Positions 10,060-22,258 of a DNA stretch of 64,000 nucleotides are shown one piece after another. A program made the position numbers and the translations under genes. The notes under the pieces were generated by a model, which was not told where the DNA came from, did no database searches, and worked only from the letters and a program-made list of their open reading frames with translations. How positions within the stretch are numbered: the stretch's first letter is position 1; every line of letters starts with the position of its first letter. Source of the DNA: Perognathus longimembris pacificus (taxonomy: Eukaryota > Chordata > Mammalia > Rodentia > Heteromyidae); the NCBI RefSeq assembly GCF_023159225.1, contig NC_063176.1, positions 36,140,786 to 36,204,785 on the forward strand. The letters run 5' to 3'.

Positions 10060-12419
10060 CTGAATCAATACCAACTGGGCCAAATAGTTCATTGAGTTGA
10101 AAAGCCAGTTCAGGGGGTAAAGCCAATTCCAAACAGTCAATGGTCAAAGATTTGGCTGTCACTGGCATGGGATTCAATATGTCACTTTTGTTTTCGTCAC
10201 TAACTCCAGCTGTCATAGTTCCTGCCACTAAAACTTTCTCCATTTCCTGCTCATCTTCATTCAAAACTTCCTCTGTGCTTGCAAATTTGACACAATCTTT
10301 TGGAAGATTTTCATTTTTCTTCATTTCCAAAGAGTCAGTAACATAAACTTCATCATTTAATTCAAGATCAGTTGTACCTGTTATAGAGTTTACGATATCT
10401 GCCAAGTTTAAAGAATACATACTGTCTCCAGACCCCGTGGCCACTGTATTATTCTGGATTTCATTCATATCTTTAGGGGCAGTGGACTTTGGAGTGGCTG
10501 GAAGAGACTGCTTAAAGCTATATAAACCTGGAAGTCCTGCCTGACTATTAGGAAGCACCCCATTACTTCTCTTCCTATCTACAGCATTAGGAAATATGCT
10601 TGCTAGGAAGCCAGAGTTCTCAGGAGTTATAGCTCCTGCTGGCTCTGAGTTTCCATTTTCTGCATCACAGGTGGTCTGGGGGTTAGGTTTAGGGATACCA
10701 ATTACTGGACTAAACTCTGGCACAGAAGAATTAGAGTCTTCTAAAGTTCCTCTTTGGCTAATAATCTCCTTCAAATTCAAACCCAGAGAAAAAGGCCCAA
10801 CTTGTGATTCTTCATATGATTTTTGGAAATTCTCAGATTCGGTATCCTCACATAATTTCGTTTCAGAATCCAACAAAAGGCTGGTGGCCCAAATAATATC
10901 TTTATTACACCTCTCATACAAGTCTTTCAGGGCTTCTAATGAAACAGAGCCAAATAGTTTACAAAGAATATTCAGATTTTCAGATTCATCAGCACTGGTA
11001 AGCTCACTTTCTTCAACGAATGTACTTTTATCATACATTACCCTATAGGGAATTGCTTCTTGAACATTTGATTTTGTGTTAATATTGAAAGTTTTTGGTT
11101 TAAAGCCATCTAATCTTCCTGCTAATACTCGGACCGAATCTGAAACACTGACTTTATTCTTCTCTATTTTCCACAAGAGAGCAAAATCATGTGGTTCAGT
11201 CTGAGTAGACACGCCTACTTCTATTCCAGGGACTCTTTTAGGCATTGCCCCTAGAAATTCAGCTGAAGTCTGTGGTCCTACTGCTCTAGGAATAGTTGCT
11301 GCGGCACTGGTAAAAGTAAGAGGCAGTGTGTGCTGCCCCTGGATCTTTTTACTTAGACAAGATTGATTGTCATGGGCCACTTCACTGGGTAGCATTTCAG
11401 AACTTTGTAGAGCAGGACTACCCAATGTTTTCAGTTCTTCAGGGCTTGTTTCCCAACAAGCCTCACGTGTTCTGTATAAGGATATTTCATTCATATTGTC
11501 ATTAGTTCCAAATTCTAGGATAGGTTCACTTAAACCAGCCTTTGATATTCTTGATCTGGGCTCTCTTTGAGCTAAAGAAACAGATGAAGGCCAGTCGCTC
11601 ACAATACCAAATGAGTTGTTTTCAGTATTTGTGTAAGAATCATATTGACAGCTATTGAGAAATTCTGAGGGATCATCACACTGGGACTTCCTGCTGTCCT
11701 CTACAATTTCCTGTGGAGATCCTTGTTGGATATGATCTGCATTCATACACACATTGGTATCTAATACTCTGTGTGACTGAGGGCGATTATACTTTTTGTC
11801 AGTCTGTATAGATGAGGCTTTTTCAGTTTTCCGATTCCTTTTTGTCCTCTGACCAATTGTCTTATCAATAGGCCAGTCACCAACAAAATTTGATAGCTCA
11901 TGTTTTGGAAGCTTTTCCGAAGCTGGTTTGTTTTTTTGTTTCCCATTGGGTTTTTTCTTTACTGTTGTTCTTTCTTCTAATATCTCACTAGGTGAAGGTT
12001 TTTCATTTTGAACAGGTACAGTATTTGCAAAATCAGTGTCTTCTTGACTATTTTCCCCACAGCAAATACTCAGTGATACTCTATCTAGAGGACTATGTGC
12101 ATCAGTTTTAGCTTTTTCAGATTTCAGTTCTACTTGTTCTTCTTCACTTTTGTCTGTTGCTTGAATTTTGCTTTCAGAGTTAGGAAAATACATATGTGAG
12201 GCTTCCTGGATGAAAGCAGTCTGAGTGATATGATTCATACCACTTATTTCTTTTCTGCCTTTGTTTACATCTGCATTAGGGAGATATGTAATATTCTCAG
12301 GTAACACATTTTCTTTGGCCACTTCAAGATTATCCTCTACAGTTAATTCTAAGTGTTTCAAAGATGAGGATAAAACATTTTCTTCTTTTTCAGAGGTAAC
12401 ATCTTCATTGTCTCTTGGG
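10060..12419 (-). CDS. N4BP2: N4BP2 exon 8: giant central exon
   Basis: This 2360-nt exon (acceptor CTTACAG at 12420-12421, donor TCAG/GTAAGG) encodes residues 609-1396 with no stop. Most of it is polar, Ser/Glu/Asn-rich and probably disordered. Better conserved islands stand out: NFVGDWPIDKTIGQRTKRNRKTEK, a WPSS repeat of the DWP theme, TEPHDFALLWKIEKNK, and a helical block near 1090-1130 (NILCKLFG..LEALKDLYERCNKDIIWATSLLL) that resembles a CUE fold. The end, LELALPPELAFQLNELFGPVG (about 1375-1393), is also close to human. The open frame running past the donor into the intron is not part of the protein. Confidence 0.95.
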
Positions 12420-12520
12420 CTGTAAGATGTTTTTAAAAGTTATAAGGAAGTCTTTTATTATTTTCATTAATATTATGTTTAAAGAAGCAGCACTCAACTG
12501 CAAGATAGCAATTGTTCTAA

Positions 12521-12775
12521 TTTTTTTTCTTTTTTTTTCCTGTTTTTTGTCAGTCATGGGGCTTGAACTCTGGGCCTGGGCACTATCCCTGAGCTCCTCA
12601 GCTCAAGGCTAGCGCTCTACTATTTGGGCCACAGTGCCACTTCTAGCTTTCTGGTGGTTAATTGGAAATAACGAATCTCACAGACTTTCCTGCCTGGGCT
12701 GGCTTTGAACCGTGGTCCTCAAATCTCAGCCTCCTGAGTAGCTAGGATTACAAGCATGAGCTACCAGTGCCTAGC
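12521..12775 (-). mobile_element. B1-Geo composite SINE
   Basis: Full-length minus copy with target-site duplication ttgttctaa on both sides, ending about 100 bases upstream (gene sense) of the exon 8 acceptor. Its antisense T-run faces that acceptor. Confidence 0.85.
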
Positions 12776-12829
12776 TTGTTCTAAAACTTTCTAAATAACA
12801 ATAAAATTATAAAAGGCAGAACCAGTATA

Positions 12830-13066
12830 ATAGATTACATACCTGTAATCTAGGAGAGAGGTTTGTGAATTCCAAGCTAGTTTAGGCTACATAGCAAGTT
12901 TGAGGCTAGACTGGGCTTCATAAAGAAATCTTATTTAAAATAAAAACCACTTTTTGATCATAAAAGCTGGGCTGGAAATATAGCTCAGTGGCCAAGCACA
13001 GTGGTAGAGCATTTGTCTAGCATGTGTAAGATCCTGAATTCAATCCCCAATAATACTGGGGGGAAA
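12830..13066 (+). mobile_element. B1-like fragment then ID SINE
   Basis: A weak B1-type stretch at 12830-12945 and, at 12968-13066, an ID element with a partial internal duplication (two agtggnnnag box-A-like blocks). Confidence 0.6.
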
Positions 13067-13298
13067 AAAAAAGAAAGGACAGAAACTAATCTCCATCTTT
13101 CCCTAAGAAACTATAAACATCCCATTGTCGTAATTCAACACCTAGCATGATGTTTGGCATACACAAAGCAAACTGTTTTTGAACAGTAACCAGGAGATTT
13201 TTCAGTTAAGGTGCTCATTCATTATGCATTAAATATTAAAGTTGAAGACTCTGCCTTCCTGGTTTCTTTAATATTTACTGAAATTAAGACTAGGTCTT

Positions 13299-13514
13299 GA
13301 GCTGGGGATATGGCCTAGTGGCAAGAGTGCTTGCCTCTAATACATGAAGCCCTGGGCTCAATTCCCCAGCACCACATATACAGAAAACTGCCAGAAGTGG
13401 CGCTGTGGCTCAAGTGGCAGAGTGCTAGCCTTGAGCAAAAAGAAGCCAGGGACAGTGCTCAGGCCCTGAGTCCAAGGCCCAGGACTGGCAAAAAAAAAAA
13501 AAAAAAAAAAAAAA
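13299..13514 (+). mobile_element. IDL-Geo SINE
   Basis: Target-site duplication aagactaggtctt at 13286-13298 and 13515-13527; 27-base A-tail. Confidence 0.95.
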
Positions 13515-13800
13515 AAGACTAGGTCTTTCTTGTATCTGTCATTTCTTACAGAGGGGCTTCAATTATAGTCACAAAAATCCTACTGAATCCAATTGAATTG
13601 GCATGCTTTAGAAAAATTAGAGAACGAAAGAGAGGATCTCCTTTAATATGTTATTTGAAGAAATGGTTTTAAACCACCTTGGGTGTTACTTTCAAATTCA
13701 GAGCACTTTAGCCTAGCAGTTTTTCCTTATTCAGATTGTCAGTTTATCTTCCTTTCCTTCTTTATTCCAGGAACTGTCAAAGTCCCAAGTCCCATGAAAC

Positions 13801-14272
13801 CTTGCTTGCTTTTTTTTTTGTCAGTTGTGGGGCTTAAACTCAGGGCCCGGGCACTGTCCCTGAGCGTCTTTGTGCTCAAGGTTAGTACTCTGCAACTTGA
13901 GCCACAATGCTATGCTTTTTTTTGTTTGTTTTGTTTTTGCCAGCCCTGGGGCTTGGACTCAGGGCCTGAGCACTGTCCCTGGCTTCTTTTTGCTTAAGGC
14001 TGGCACTCTGCCACTTGGGCCACAGCACCACTTCTGGCCATTTTCTATATATGTGGTGCTGGGGATTCGAACCCAGGGCTTCACGTATGGGAGGCAAGCA
14101 CTCTTGCCACTAGGCCATATTCCCAGCCCCACTAGCTATGGTTTTTAAGTGGTAAATTGGAGATAAAAGTCTCACAGGGACTTTTCTGCTCAGACTGGCT
14201 TCGAACTGTGATCCTTAGATCTCAGCCTCCTGAGCATCTAGGATTATAGGTATGAGCTACTGGCACCCAGCT
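13801..14272 (-). mobile_element. B1-Geo SINE split by a later SINE
   Basis: The Geo part (13801-13912) and the B1 part (14131-14272) are separated by an IDL-Geo insertion. The outer duplication tcccatgaaa is found on both sides. Confidence 0.85.
13915..14129 (-). mobile_element. IDL-Geo SINE nested in B1-Geo
   Basis: Complete minus copy with a short duplication (gctatg). The insertion order shows the IDL-Geo is younger than its host. Confidence 0.9.
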
Positions 14273-14389
14273 CCCATGAAATCTTTCTAAACAACACACA
14301 CCTAGCATTAAGCTTCCAATGTGCCCACGTTATTCTAGATCCTTTGAAGTGTTAATTTATATTCTTTGTAAGATCCTTATACGCAGTGT

Positions 14390-14480
14390 GTTATTACTGC
14401 CATTCTGGTATGAGAAACTGAATTATACAGAGATTCTGGAATTATCAAAGATTATAAACTCTGTGATTTGAATTCAGAAA
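14390..14480 (-). mobile_element. MIR fragment
   Basis: gagaaactgaattatacag...gtgatttgaattcag follows the antisense MIR core as remembered; old and diverged. Confidence 0.45.
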
Positions 14481-14489
14481 ACATAAATG

Positions 14490-14780
14490 TGAGCCAGATA
14501 CAAGTGGCTCACACCTGTATTCCTAACTACACAGGAGGCTGAGATCTGAGGTCACAGTTCAAAGCCAGGCCAGGCAGGAAAGTCTGTGGGGCTCTTTTAA
14601 CCACAGAAAAAAGCCAGAAGTAACACACACTGTGGCTCAAAGTAAAAGCAATAGAGTTGAGGAACAGAAGCTCAGGTACAGCGCACACACCCTGAGTTGA
14701 AGCCCCAGGATCAACACCAAACAAAAACAAAATAAAAGAGGAAGAAGAAAAAGAGGAGGAGGAAGGGGAGGAAAACAAAA
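14490..14780 (+). mobile_element. B1-Geo SINE with purine-rich tail
   Basis: Left monomer starts gagccagatacaagtggc; Geo box B is gagttgaagcc. The tail is A-rich then GAAGAGGAGG-rich to 14780. Confidence 0.8.
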
Positions 14781-14993
14781 ATATGCCTTGAGTCCATGGT
14801 CTTAACCACTTTTCAACTCTGCCTTTCCAAAAGGCATTTGTGAATTTTCACACCCTACACCCAACTCCATTACATAGCCTCCCTATGCCTTGCCATACTA
14901 CTAAACAGGCAATCCAGAACTCTATACAAAGGTACTTCTTTACACACTTCTTCAATGTTGTGTGTTCTAACTACTTATAGATCAGTACTGCTG

Positions 14994-15203
14994 GGGGCTG
15001 GGAATATGGCCTAGTGGCAAGAGTGCTCGCCTCCCATACATGAAGCCCTGAGTTTGATTCCCCAGCACCACATATACAGAAAATGGCCAGAAGTGGTGCT
15101 GTGGCCCAAGTGGCAGAGTGCTAGCCTTGAGCAAAGAGAAGCCAGGGACAGTGCTCAGGCCCGGAGTCCAAGCCCCAGGACTGGCAAAAAAAAAAAAAAA
15201 AAA
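14994..15203 (+). mobile_element. IDL-Geo SINE
   Basis: Target-site duplication atcagtactgctg at 14981-14993 and 15204-15216. Confidence 0.95.
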
Positions 15204-15392
15204 ATCAGTACTGCTGTGTTTAGGTAAGGCTCTTCATTAACTCATGCCTCCAAGTCCTAGTCCCCTAGATGGCACAACTGGGAAGTGGCAGAACTTCTGA
15301 GGAATTTTGTGACAGGAAGCTGCCAAGTAGTTTCTGGACTGCATACTTCCAAAGGGCTCTCGATTTATTTTACTCAGTAAAAGTATACTGTG

Positions 15393-15595
15393 GGGGCTAG
15401 GAATATGGCCTAGAGGTAGACTGCTTGCCAAGTATACATGAAGCCCTGGGTTCAGTTCCTCAGCACCACATACACAGAAAAAGCCAGAAGTGGCGCTGTG
15501 GCTCAAGTGGTAGAGTGTTAGCTTTGAGCAAAAAGAAGCTATGGACAGAACTCAGGCCCTGAGTCCAAGCCCCAGGATTGGAAAAAGAAAAAATA
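15393..15595 (+). mobile_element. IDL-Geo SINE, diverged
   Basis: Box A altered (cctagaggtagactgc); lies antisense to N4BP2 just downstream of the exon 7 donor. Confidence 0.85.
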
Positions 15596-15640
15596 ACGTG
15601 TTTCAAATTAAATTTGTATAAATAAGACACTTTAACCAAC

Positions 15641-15796
15641 CTGGCGCTTCCATCTTCACAAGCATATGCACACAATTCAATCCGTTCAGTCTTCTCTGGA
15701 ACTGAAGAACTCATGATTATGGGCACTGAAACAAAGCGCTGATAGTGTTCCAACATTCTTGTGATTTTTTCTTTGCTTACTCCATGAATATTACGC
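15641..15796 (-). CDS. N4BP2: N4BP2 exon 7: end of kinase domain
   Basis: A 156-nt exon (acceptor TTTTCAG, donor CCAG/GTTGG) encodes residues 557-609: RRNIHGVSKEKITRMLEHY, the basic lid-like part, then a Val/Ile-Pro-Ser stretch ending the domain. An IDL-Geo SINE in the downstream intron ends about 45 bases from the donor. Confidence 0.94.
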
Positions 15797-15885
15797 CTGA
15801 AAATTCCAGGGAAGAAGAGCACATAAGAAATACTGATAATTAAGTTTCAAAAAAAGAATAGAAAAATAGTACACTTCTTTTCATA

Positions 15886-16212
15886 TTTTTCAGTGCTGGG
15901 GACTGAACTCAGGGCTTTGCGCATGCAAGGCAAGCACTCCAGCACTGAGCATTTTATCCCCAACCCCCTTAATCATACATTTTTGTGAATGTGTGTGCTA
16001 ATAGTGGAACATAAACTCTGACCTTTTACTTTTTCACTCAAGGTTGGTGCTCTACCACTTGAGCCACTGCTCCACTTCTAGCTTTTTTGGTGGTTAACTG
16101 GAGCTAAGAGTCTCACAGACTTTGCTGCCCAGGATAGCTTTAAACCACAATCCTTACATCTCAGGCCCCTGAGTAGCCAGGATTATAGGCATGAGCCACC
16201 AGCACGTGGCTG
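15886..16212 (-). mobile_element. ID SINE next to B1-Geo SINE, both minus
   Basis: ID copy at about 15886-15968 (ggggactgaactcagggc), then a B1-Geo copy at about 15995-16212 that is diverged in its Geo box B. Confidence 0.7.
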
Positions 16213-16242
16213 CGATTTCTAATATAATATATACCATAATAG

Positions 16243-16370
16243 GAGCCAAACATGAAGGCACACATCAATAATCCCAGGACCCAGGAGGCTGAGGCAGTAG
16301 CATGGCAAGTTCAAAGCTAGCCTGAGCTACAGTGTGAGACTCTGTCCAAAACTCTGTGCCCCAAAATGAA
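16243..16370 (+). mobile_element. B1 SINE
   Basis: Standard B1 layout: ataatcccaggacccaggag, gaggcagtag, agcctgagctacagtgtgag, then an A-rich end. Confidence 0.8.
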
Positions 16371-16494
16371 TACAAAAATGGGTTTACTAAGATATGATAT
16401 TACATATATATATATGTGTATGTACATATACATATATAACATGTTTCGAATATATAATTTTATGGTTTTTCATTTTAGTCATGATTTCTTTTTT

Positions 16495-16737
16495 CTTTTC
16501 TATTTTGTTGGTCATGGGGCTTGAACTCAGGACCTAGGCACTGTCCCTGAGCTCTTCTGCTCAAGGCTAGTGCTCTACCACTTTGAGCAACAGCTCCACT
16601 TTTGGTTATTGAATGGTTAATTGGAGATGAGTCTCACAGGGACTTTTCTGCCTGGGCTGGCTTCAAACCACAATCCTGAGATCGCAGCCTCCTGAGTAGC
16701 TAAGGTTAAAGGCGTGAGCCATGGGCGCCCAGCTAGC
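16495..16737 (-). mobile_element. B1-Geo composite SINE
   Basis: Full minus copy flanked by atgatttct (about 16482 and 16740). Confidence 0.85.
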
Positions 16738-17911
16738 TATGATTTCTTAATTTACTATTTCTTTAATCATCCCATATAATCCTTATCAACTTGGGAAAAG
16801 GCAGGTTCCAACAACTTTGAGAAGATGTTCTCAAGCACTGTTTAAAAAAAAAAATCCCCTAGGAACATGACTCTCATTTCAAGACATTAATTTAGCTAGT
16901 AATAAACATCCCACTACAAAGGGTTCTATTTAAACTACTATGACAGACTAGATGTCTCAAAGTGCCTTCTTGTTAAAATAAAGCTAGATCCCAAGTAAAT
17001 TTTAAAAAGGATTTCATTACATTGTAAGTGCAAACTAACAACAAAAAAGAACAAATTCCTAGCATATGATGTCTGTGGACATGCAAATAGGAAGTTTATT
17101 ATTTGTGCTTTCATTCATGATGGCTTATTTGTGTGATTTATTAATGGGCTTATATTTAGCTAAAACATTACACATGGGTATCCTCAGGCCTTAAATTAAG
17201 GGTGTTTTCATTTATACAGCATCTGGATTTACATCTGTTAGCAGGTCAGCTAGGGATGCTTAATCCATCCACACCTCTGTCTTAATAAAATAACTCAGTT
17301 GCAACTTTTTAACTTCAGGTGGATTCAAGACTTTGTGTCTGAATCCCAGAACTAATATTAGTGTTTGCCTCTTGGGTGAATCTGGCTTTCATATTTACCT
17401 TTCCTCGATCTCGTCTGGTTTCTGATCACAGAAGGAGCAGAGATGGAAAATATGAAAAAAGAGGTTAAGAAACATAGACACGGACGCCAGAACAAAAAAA
17501 GTCTGTATATACCTAATCCAAGTCCCAGGAAGAGAAGAGAGTGGGACAAAAGCAAATTAATGTAAAATGCTGAGTTTTCCAGAACTGATGAAAGACACTA
17601 ACCCCCGATTTCAGTAGCCAAACAAATCCTAAACAAGATATTTTTAGTAAGAAATCTATAATTAGAAACACCGTACTAAAATTGTTATTCAAAGACAAAG
17701 AGATGATACTTTAAAACAGCCTGGAAGTTTTCTTTTTTTAATTTAAGCTAACCATTTACAAAGAAACTAATGATTTGATTCACAGCTGACTTAACAGTAA
17801 TGGAATTGAAGCAATAATTGTTATCTTTAATAACTGAAAATAACTTGTCAATCTAGATTATATCCAGCAAAAGTACCTTAAAAGAATGAGGGCAATAAAA
17901 AGATTTTTCAA
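16738..17911. other. Unique intron sequence (intron 6)
   Basis: AT-rich intron with no repeat, exon or ordered motif that I can recognise. Confidence 0.6.
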
Positions 17912-17913
17912 AG

Positions 17914-18155
17914 CCAGGTGCTGGTGACTCACACCTGTAATCCTAGCTACTTAGGAGGCTGAGATCTGAAGATGGTGGTTCAAAGTCAGCCCATGCAGAA
18001 AAGCGCTGGTGAGACTCTTATCTCCAATAAACTCAAAGAAAAAAAAAAGCCAGAAGTGGCATTGTGGCTTAAGTGGTAGAGCGCTAGTCTTAAGTACAAA
18101 GAGGCTCAAGGACAGCACCCAGGCCCTGAGTTCAAGCCCCAGGACTGGCAAAAAA
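17914..18155 (+). mobile_element. B1-Geo composite SINE
   Basis: Well preserved: gccaggtgctggtgactcac to caggactggc, with an A-rich linker between the monomers. Confidence 0.85.
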
Positions 18156-18936
18156 ATCTTTTTTCAAACTAAAATTTAAAAATAAAGAATTTAATGAACA
18201 GACTAAGAATCACTGTAAAAAAATGGTTTTTGAGGTAAACAAACAGACAAGTAGAAATTCTCAGGATAAAGTCTATGATGTAAGGAAAATAGAAGCACAA
18301 AGCAATGATTACATGAGTAAAAACCAACACTTCTTCAGATACTGGAGTAATAACTATGTAAGTTGAAAGGGAAGTATAAGTACCATAGTTAAAATGTTTT
18401 TAGTCTAAGGAAGAAGGCTAAAAAAATAGTTTAAATTTACAAGGTAAAAAGTATAATGTAGCCACTAAGAATAAACATGATGTATTTAATTCACAAATCT
18501 GAATAGAAGGAAAAATTGAACAAGAAAATTTAGATTTGACAAAACAAGTTCCAAGATCAGGCGTAGCAGTAGAAAAGAAAAAATCAAGCTACATACTTTT
18601 CTGTGCTAAAAGAACCACCACAGTAAAGGTGAAATAAATAGAACAGTAAGAAAGATGAAAAATTACACAAATAATGAAATGACCAAGATAGAATAGAATT
18701 TTCCAAACCAGCCATACTGGTTGCAAGAGATATAGCTAAACATAAGAGTGCTGAAAGGATGAAAATAAAAGTATGGGAAAAGAAATAACATTCAAATACT
18801 AACAAAAGGAAATGGATATGGTTCTATTACTATCAAACAAATTAGATTGCACAGCAAAAACTAATGCTAAAGATAAAAAGAAATCATTATGAAAGGACAA
18901 AAGGCTCAATTAGTGATATCAAAATCCTTCTACAGA
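18156..18936. other. Unique A-rich intron sequence
   Basis: A-rich on the plus strand, without an identifiable element. Possibly an old LINE fragment, but no diagnostic block was seen. Confidence 0.4.
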
Positions 18937-19010
18937 ACTGGCGATGTCGCTCAAGAGTAGTGCTTAAGTAGCATGTGCCAGGCTCTAGTTTTAATCCTAG
19001 TGCCTATAAA
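18937..19010 (+). mobile_element. ID-like SINE, decayed
   Basis: gatgtcgctcaagagtagtg...taatcctagtgcct follows the ID monomer with gaps. Confidence 0.45.
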
Positions 19011-19439
19011 CTTCAACAATTACCCTCAGAATATATAAATGAGTATAGGCAGAATAAGGAGAAACTGACAGCATAATAAGGTTATTTAAATATACAACTC
19101 ACTTATCCCTCTTCCAAATATTAATGCATCAAGACCAGAAAAATAAAAAGAGCTGTAGATGTTGAGCAACAGAATTAGTAAGAATGATTAATGGATATAT
19201 TACCCCCCTAAAACTATACATTCTTATCAAGCAAACATGGAATAATTATTAAGATAGAACATTAACCAGGCCATAAAGATTTTTAAAATACAAGAAAATT
19301 TGTATCAACACAATCTAACCTACTATTCAGTTAAAAGTCTATTTTTTTAAAAGACCTTTCTGCTCAGAAATTTTAAATCATAGCTGTAAATAACCCAAGC
19401 AGAAGAATGAATTTAACCATAATGCAATTTAAAAAATAA

Positions 19440-19647
19440 AAGCCAGGTGCCATGGGATCTGAGGACTATGGTTCAAAGTCAGCCCAGGCAGAAAAGTTCA
19501 TGAGACTTTTATCTCCAAAATTTAACCACCAAAGAGCCAGGACTGGGGCGGTAGTTCAAGTGGTAGAGTGTTAGCCTTGAGCACAAAAGCTCAGGGACAG
19601 CACCAGGCCCTGAGTTCAAGCCCCAAGACCAGCAATAAATAAATAAC
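19440..19647 (+). mobile_element. B1-Geo SINE with internal deletion
   Basis: The left monomer loses about 40 bases (gccaggtgccatgggatctg joins directly); the Geo module is complete and the tail is ataaataaataa. Confidence 0.8.
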
Positions 19648-20012
19648 AGCCAAGAGAAAGCATTCTATATCAAAATTTGGAGATCAGAAAAAGTAGTGGT
19701 CAGAAAAATGGATAGCATCAAGTACACATATTAAAAGATGACCCAAACAGAATAAGCAATGCAAATAGATGTCATTAAAGGCTAAGAATATAGAAAAGAG
19801 AAGTAGAAGTGAATTAAACATATTACAACTTACAATACAGACAGATCAACTAAACCAAGAGTTACTCAAAAAGGCTTATTCAAAAGAAATCTCATTTCCA
19901 GTAAGAATAAACAAGAAAGGGACATAAATCCAAATGAACTTTGTTACAATTAAAACACTAGATGCAGTCAGTTTTTATCAAATACTCAGAAATCTAAATA
20001 AGAAAGAAAAAA

Positions 20013-20250
20013 TAGGCTGGGCACTGTAGCTCACACCTGTAGTACTAGCTACTCAGGAGGCTGAGATCTTAGGATTGTGGTTCAAAGCCAGCCCAGCAGG
20101 AAAGTCTATGAGACTGTTATCTTCTGTTAATCACAGAAAAAGCAAGAAGTGGAGCTGTGGCTCAGGAGGTAGAGTGCTAACCTTGAGCAAAAGGAGCTCA
20201 AGGACAGTGCCTAGGCCCAGAGGTAAAGCCCCAGGGCCAGCAAAAAAGAA
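20013..20250 (+). mobile_element. B1-Geo composite SINE
   Basis: Left monomer ggctgggcactgtagctcac; Geo core gctgtggctcaggaggtaga; ends cagggccagcaaaaaag. Confidence 0.85.
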
Positions 20251-21273
20251 AAAATACTTCCCCATTAATTTTATGAATCTAAAACTATGAGACCAATGTC
20301 ATGCATGCAAGTCTATCTAGTAACTCTATTATTCTGATGCAAAATTCCTCAAGGAAATATTAAAAAAACAGTATTTATCAAAAAGATAACAAAAAGTAGA
20401 GACATTCCACAGCATGGATGAGCCTTGAAACATTATTCTATTTTAGGTGAAAGTTGCCAGACATAAAAGGCCAAATACTATATGCAATGTCCAGAATAGG
20501 AAACTCAATTGAGAGAGAAAACAGATTAGTAGTTAGCTGTAATTAGGAGGACTTGGGAGTAAGTAACTACTAGCAGATATATTTTGAGGAAATGGATATG
20601 TCCTGGAATTACATAGTAGCCCTGGTCACTGTAACTCTACTAGTCAGGCAGTCCTAATATACTTAGTATTAAAATTAGTTAAAATTCATAAGATGAAACT
20701 AGCTTGATCAAAATTAAGTTACCTCTATCTTCTAAGGAAATGCAGAGGGCAAAGAAAAACACATTGCATTTCTATGCTGAGTAACTCTTTTATTTAAGTC
20801 AAGCAATCAAATAAAGAAAAAAGTATCTAATCTTGAGAAGTGGAAGGGTGAAATATCTACATACTTGCTGCCTTTTCTATCTCTACCTTTACTACCTTCC
20901 AGTATTCTAAGTCACTGGACAGTTACAGGTCCTCCCAGCACTATAACCAAATCCAACAGTCTATATTCTATTTTCAGACATGGACATATTATTAAAAGAA
21001 ACTTAAAAAAAAAACTATACCACTTGACCATATAAAACAATAGGAATGTTTTTTACTCAATTTTAGAAACATTAAGCTCCCAACTTCACAAAACTGGCAG
21101 GAAGCATAAATATCATATAAAATTTAAGTGATAAGGCTGAATTCTAACTACCTTTATTTCATTCATCATTTACATAGGTAAAAATAATCTAGATGGACTT
21201 CCCGTCATTGTCATGAAGCAAACAAAAAAAGAAAGCACAATGAAAAAACATGTTAAACAAGCTTGGGTTTTAC
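20251..21273. other. Unique intron sequence up to exon 6
   Basis: No repeat or RNA gene recognised. The part at 20400-20700 has a worn, possibly L1-like 3' character, without firm evidence. Confidence 0.45.
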
Positions 21274-21350
21274 CTTGCAAGTTCCTTTGGCTTGAACTTC
21301 CACCATGTGTCTGGTTCCCGGAAAAGGACCTTATATTTATGCTTCTGAGA
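21274..21350 (-). CDS. N4BP2: N4BP2 exon 6: kinase domain
   Basis: A 77-nt exon between TTTAG and AAG/GTAAAA gives residues 532-557 (SQKHKYKVLFREPDTWWKFKPKELA), matching the human kinase domain from memory. It begins on a codon boundary and ends with two bases of an arginine codon completed by exon 7. Confidence 0.94.
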
Positions 21351-21437
21351 CTAAATATGAAAAAGACATTAAAACAAACATTATGAATAGTTACTTTGTG
21401 TTACTTCTAAACTCATAGCATTAAAAATGAAAGAACC

Positions 21438-21638
21438 AAGCCATACCTCATACTTATAATCCTAGCTATTCAGGAGGCTGAGATCTGAGGATTAGGTTCA
21501 AAGCCAACCCAGGTGATTCTTATCTACAACTAACTAGCAAAAAGAGTAGCGTGGCTCAAATGGTAAAGCACCACCCTTGCGCAGAGACAGTGCCCACACT
21601 CTGAGTTTAAGCCCCAGGACCAGCACCAAAAACAAAAC
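21438..21638 (+). mobile_element. B1-Geo composite SINE, short form
   Basis: Both monomers carry deletions (no ggaaagtccatgag block; agcctt region shortened). It starts about 90 bases upstream of exon 6 in gene sense. Confidence 0.75.
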
Positions 21639-22017
21639 AAAAAACCTCAAAAATGACTCACAGATTCTTTCATGGATGTATTAAACTGATAAACACATAC
21701 AATCTCTTTGATCCAGCAATTTAGTTCCAGAAATTTAATGCTGAAAATACTAATGGAAGAACAAAAAAGGACAGATAAATCCTCATATACACCTCAAATA
21801 TACATAAGCCTGCTAAGATATACAGTTTGTTACTACTTGCAATAGCAAAAGAATACAAATAAACAAAAAAGTAAAACAGATTCTGATAGAAGGTGAGGAT
21901 ACCAGAGGGAGGGAAGAAGGCTAAGAAAGAGAATGAATGAGGAGAAATACATATGAAGGGTAAATATTCATTCACATGTGTGAAAGTGGAACAATGAAAC
22001 CTGTTAGAATTTTTCAA

Positions 22018-22258
22018 AAGCTAGATGCCAGTGGCTCACACCTATAATCCTAGCTACTCAGGAGGCTGAGATCTGAGGATCAAGGTTCAAAGCCAGCCCA
22101 GGCAAGAATGTCTGTGAGACTCATCTCCAATTAACCACCATAAAACCAGAAATGGCGCTGTGGCTTAAAGTGGCAGAGCATTACCCTTGAGCTAAAGAGC
22201 TCAGGGACAGCACCCAGGCCTTGAGTTCAAGCTCCATGACTGACAAAAACAAAAAAAA
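22018..22258 (+). mobile_element. B1-Geo composite SINE
   Basis: Full-length copy, agatgccagtggctcacacc to gactgacaaaaac. Confidence 0.85.

Noticed and set aside
10596..11048. 150-codon plus-strand open frame
   Set aside because: Antisense shadow of N4BP2 exon 8.
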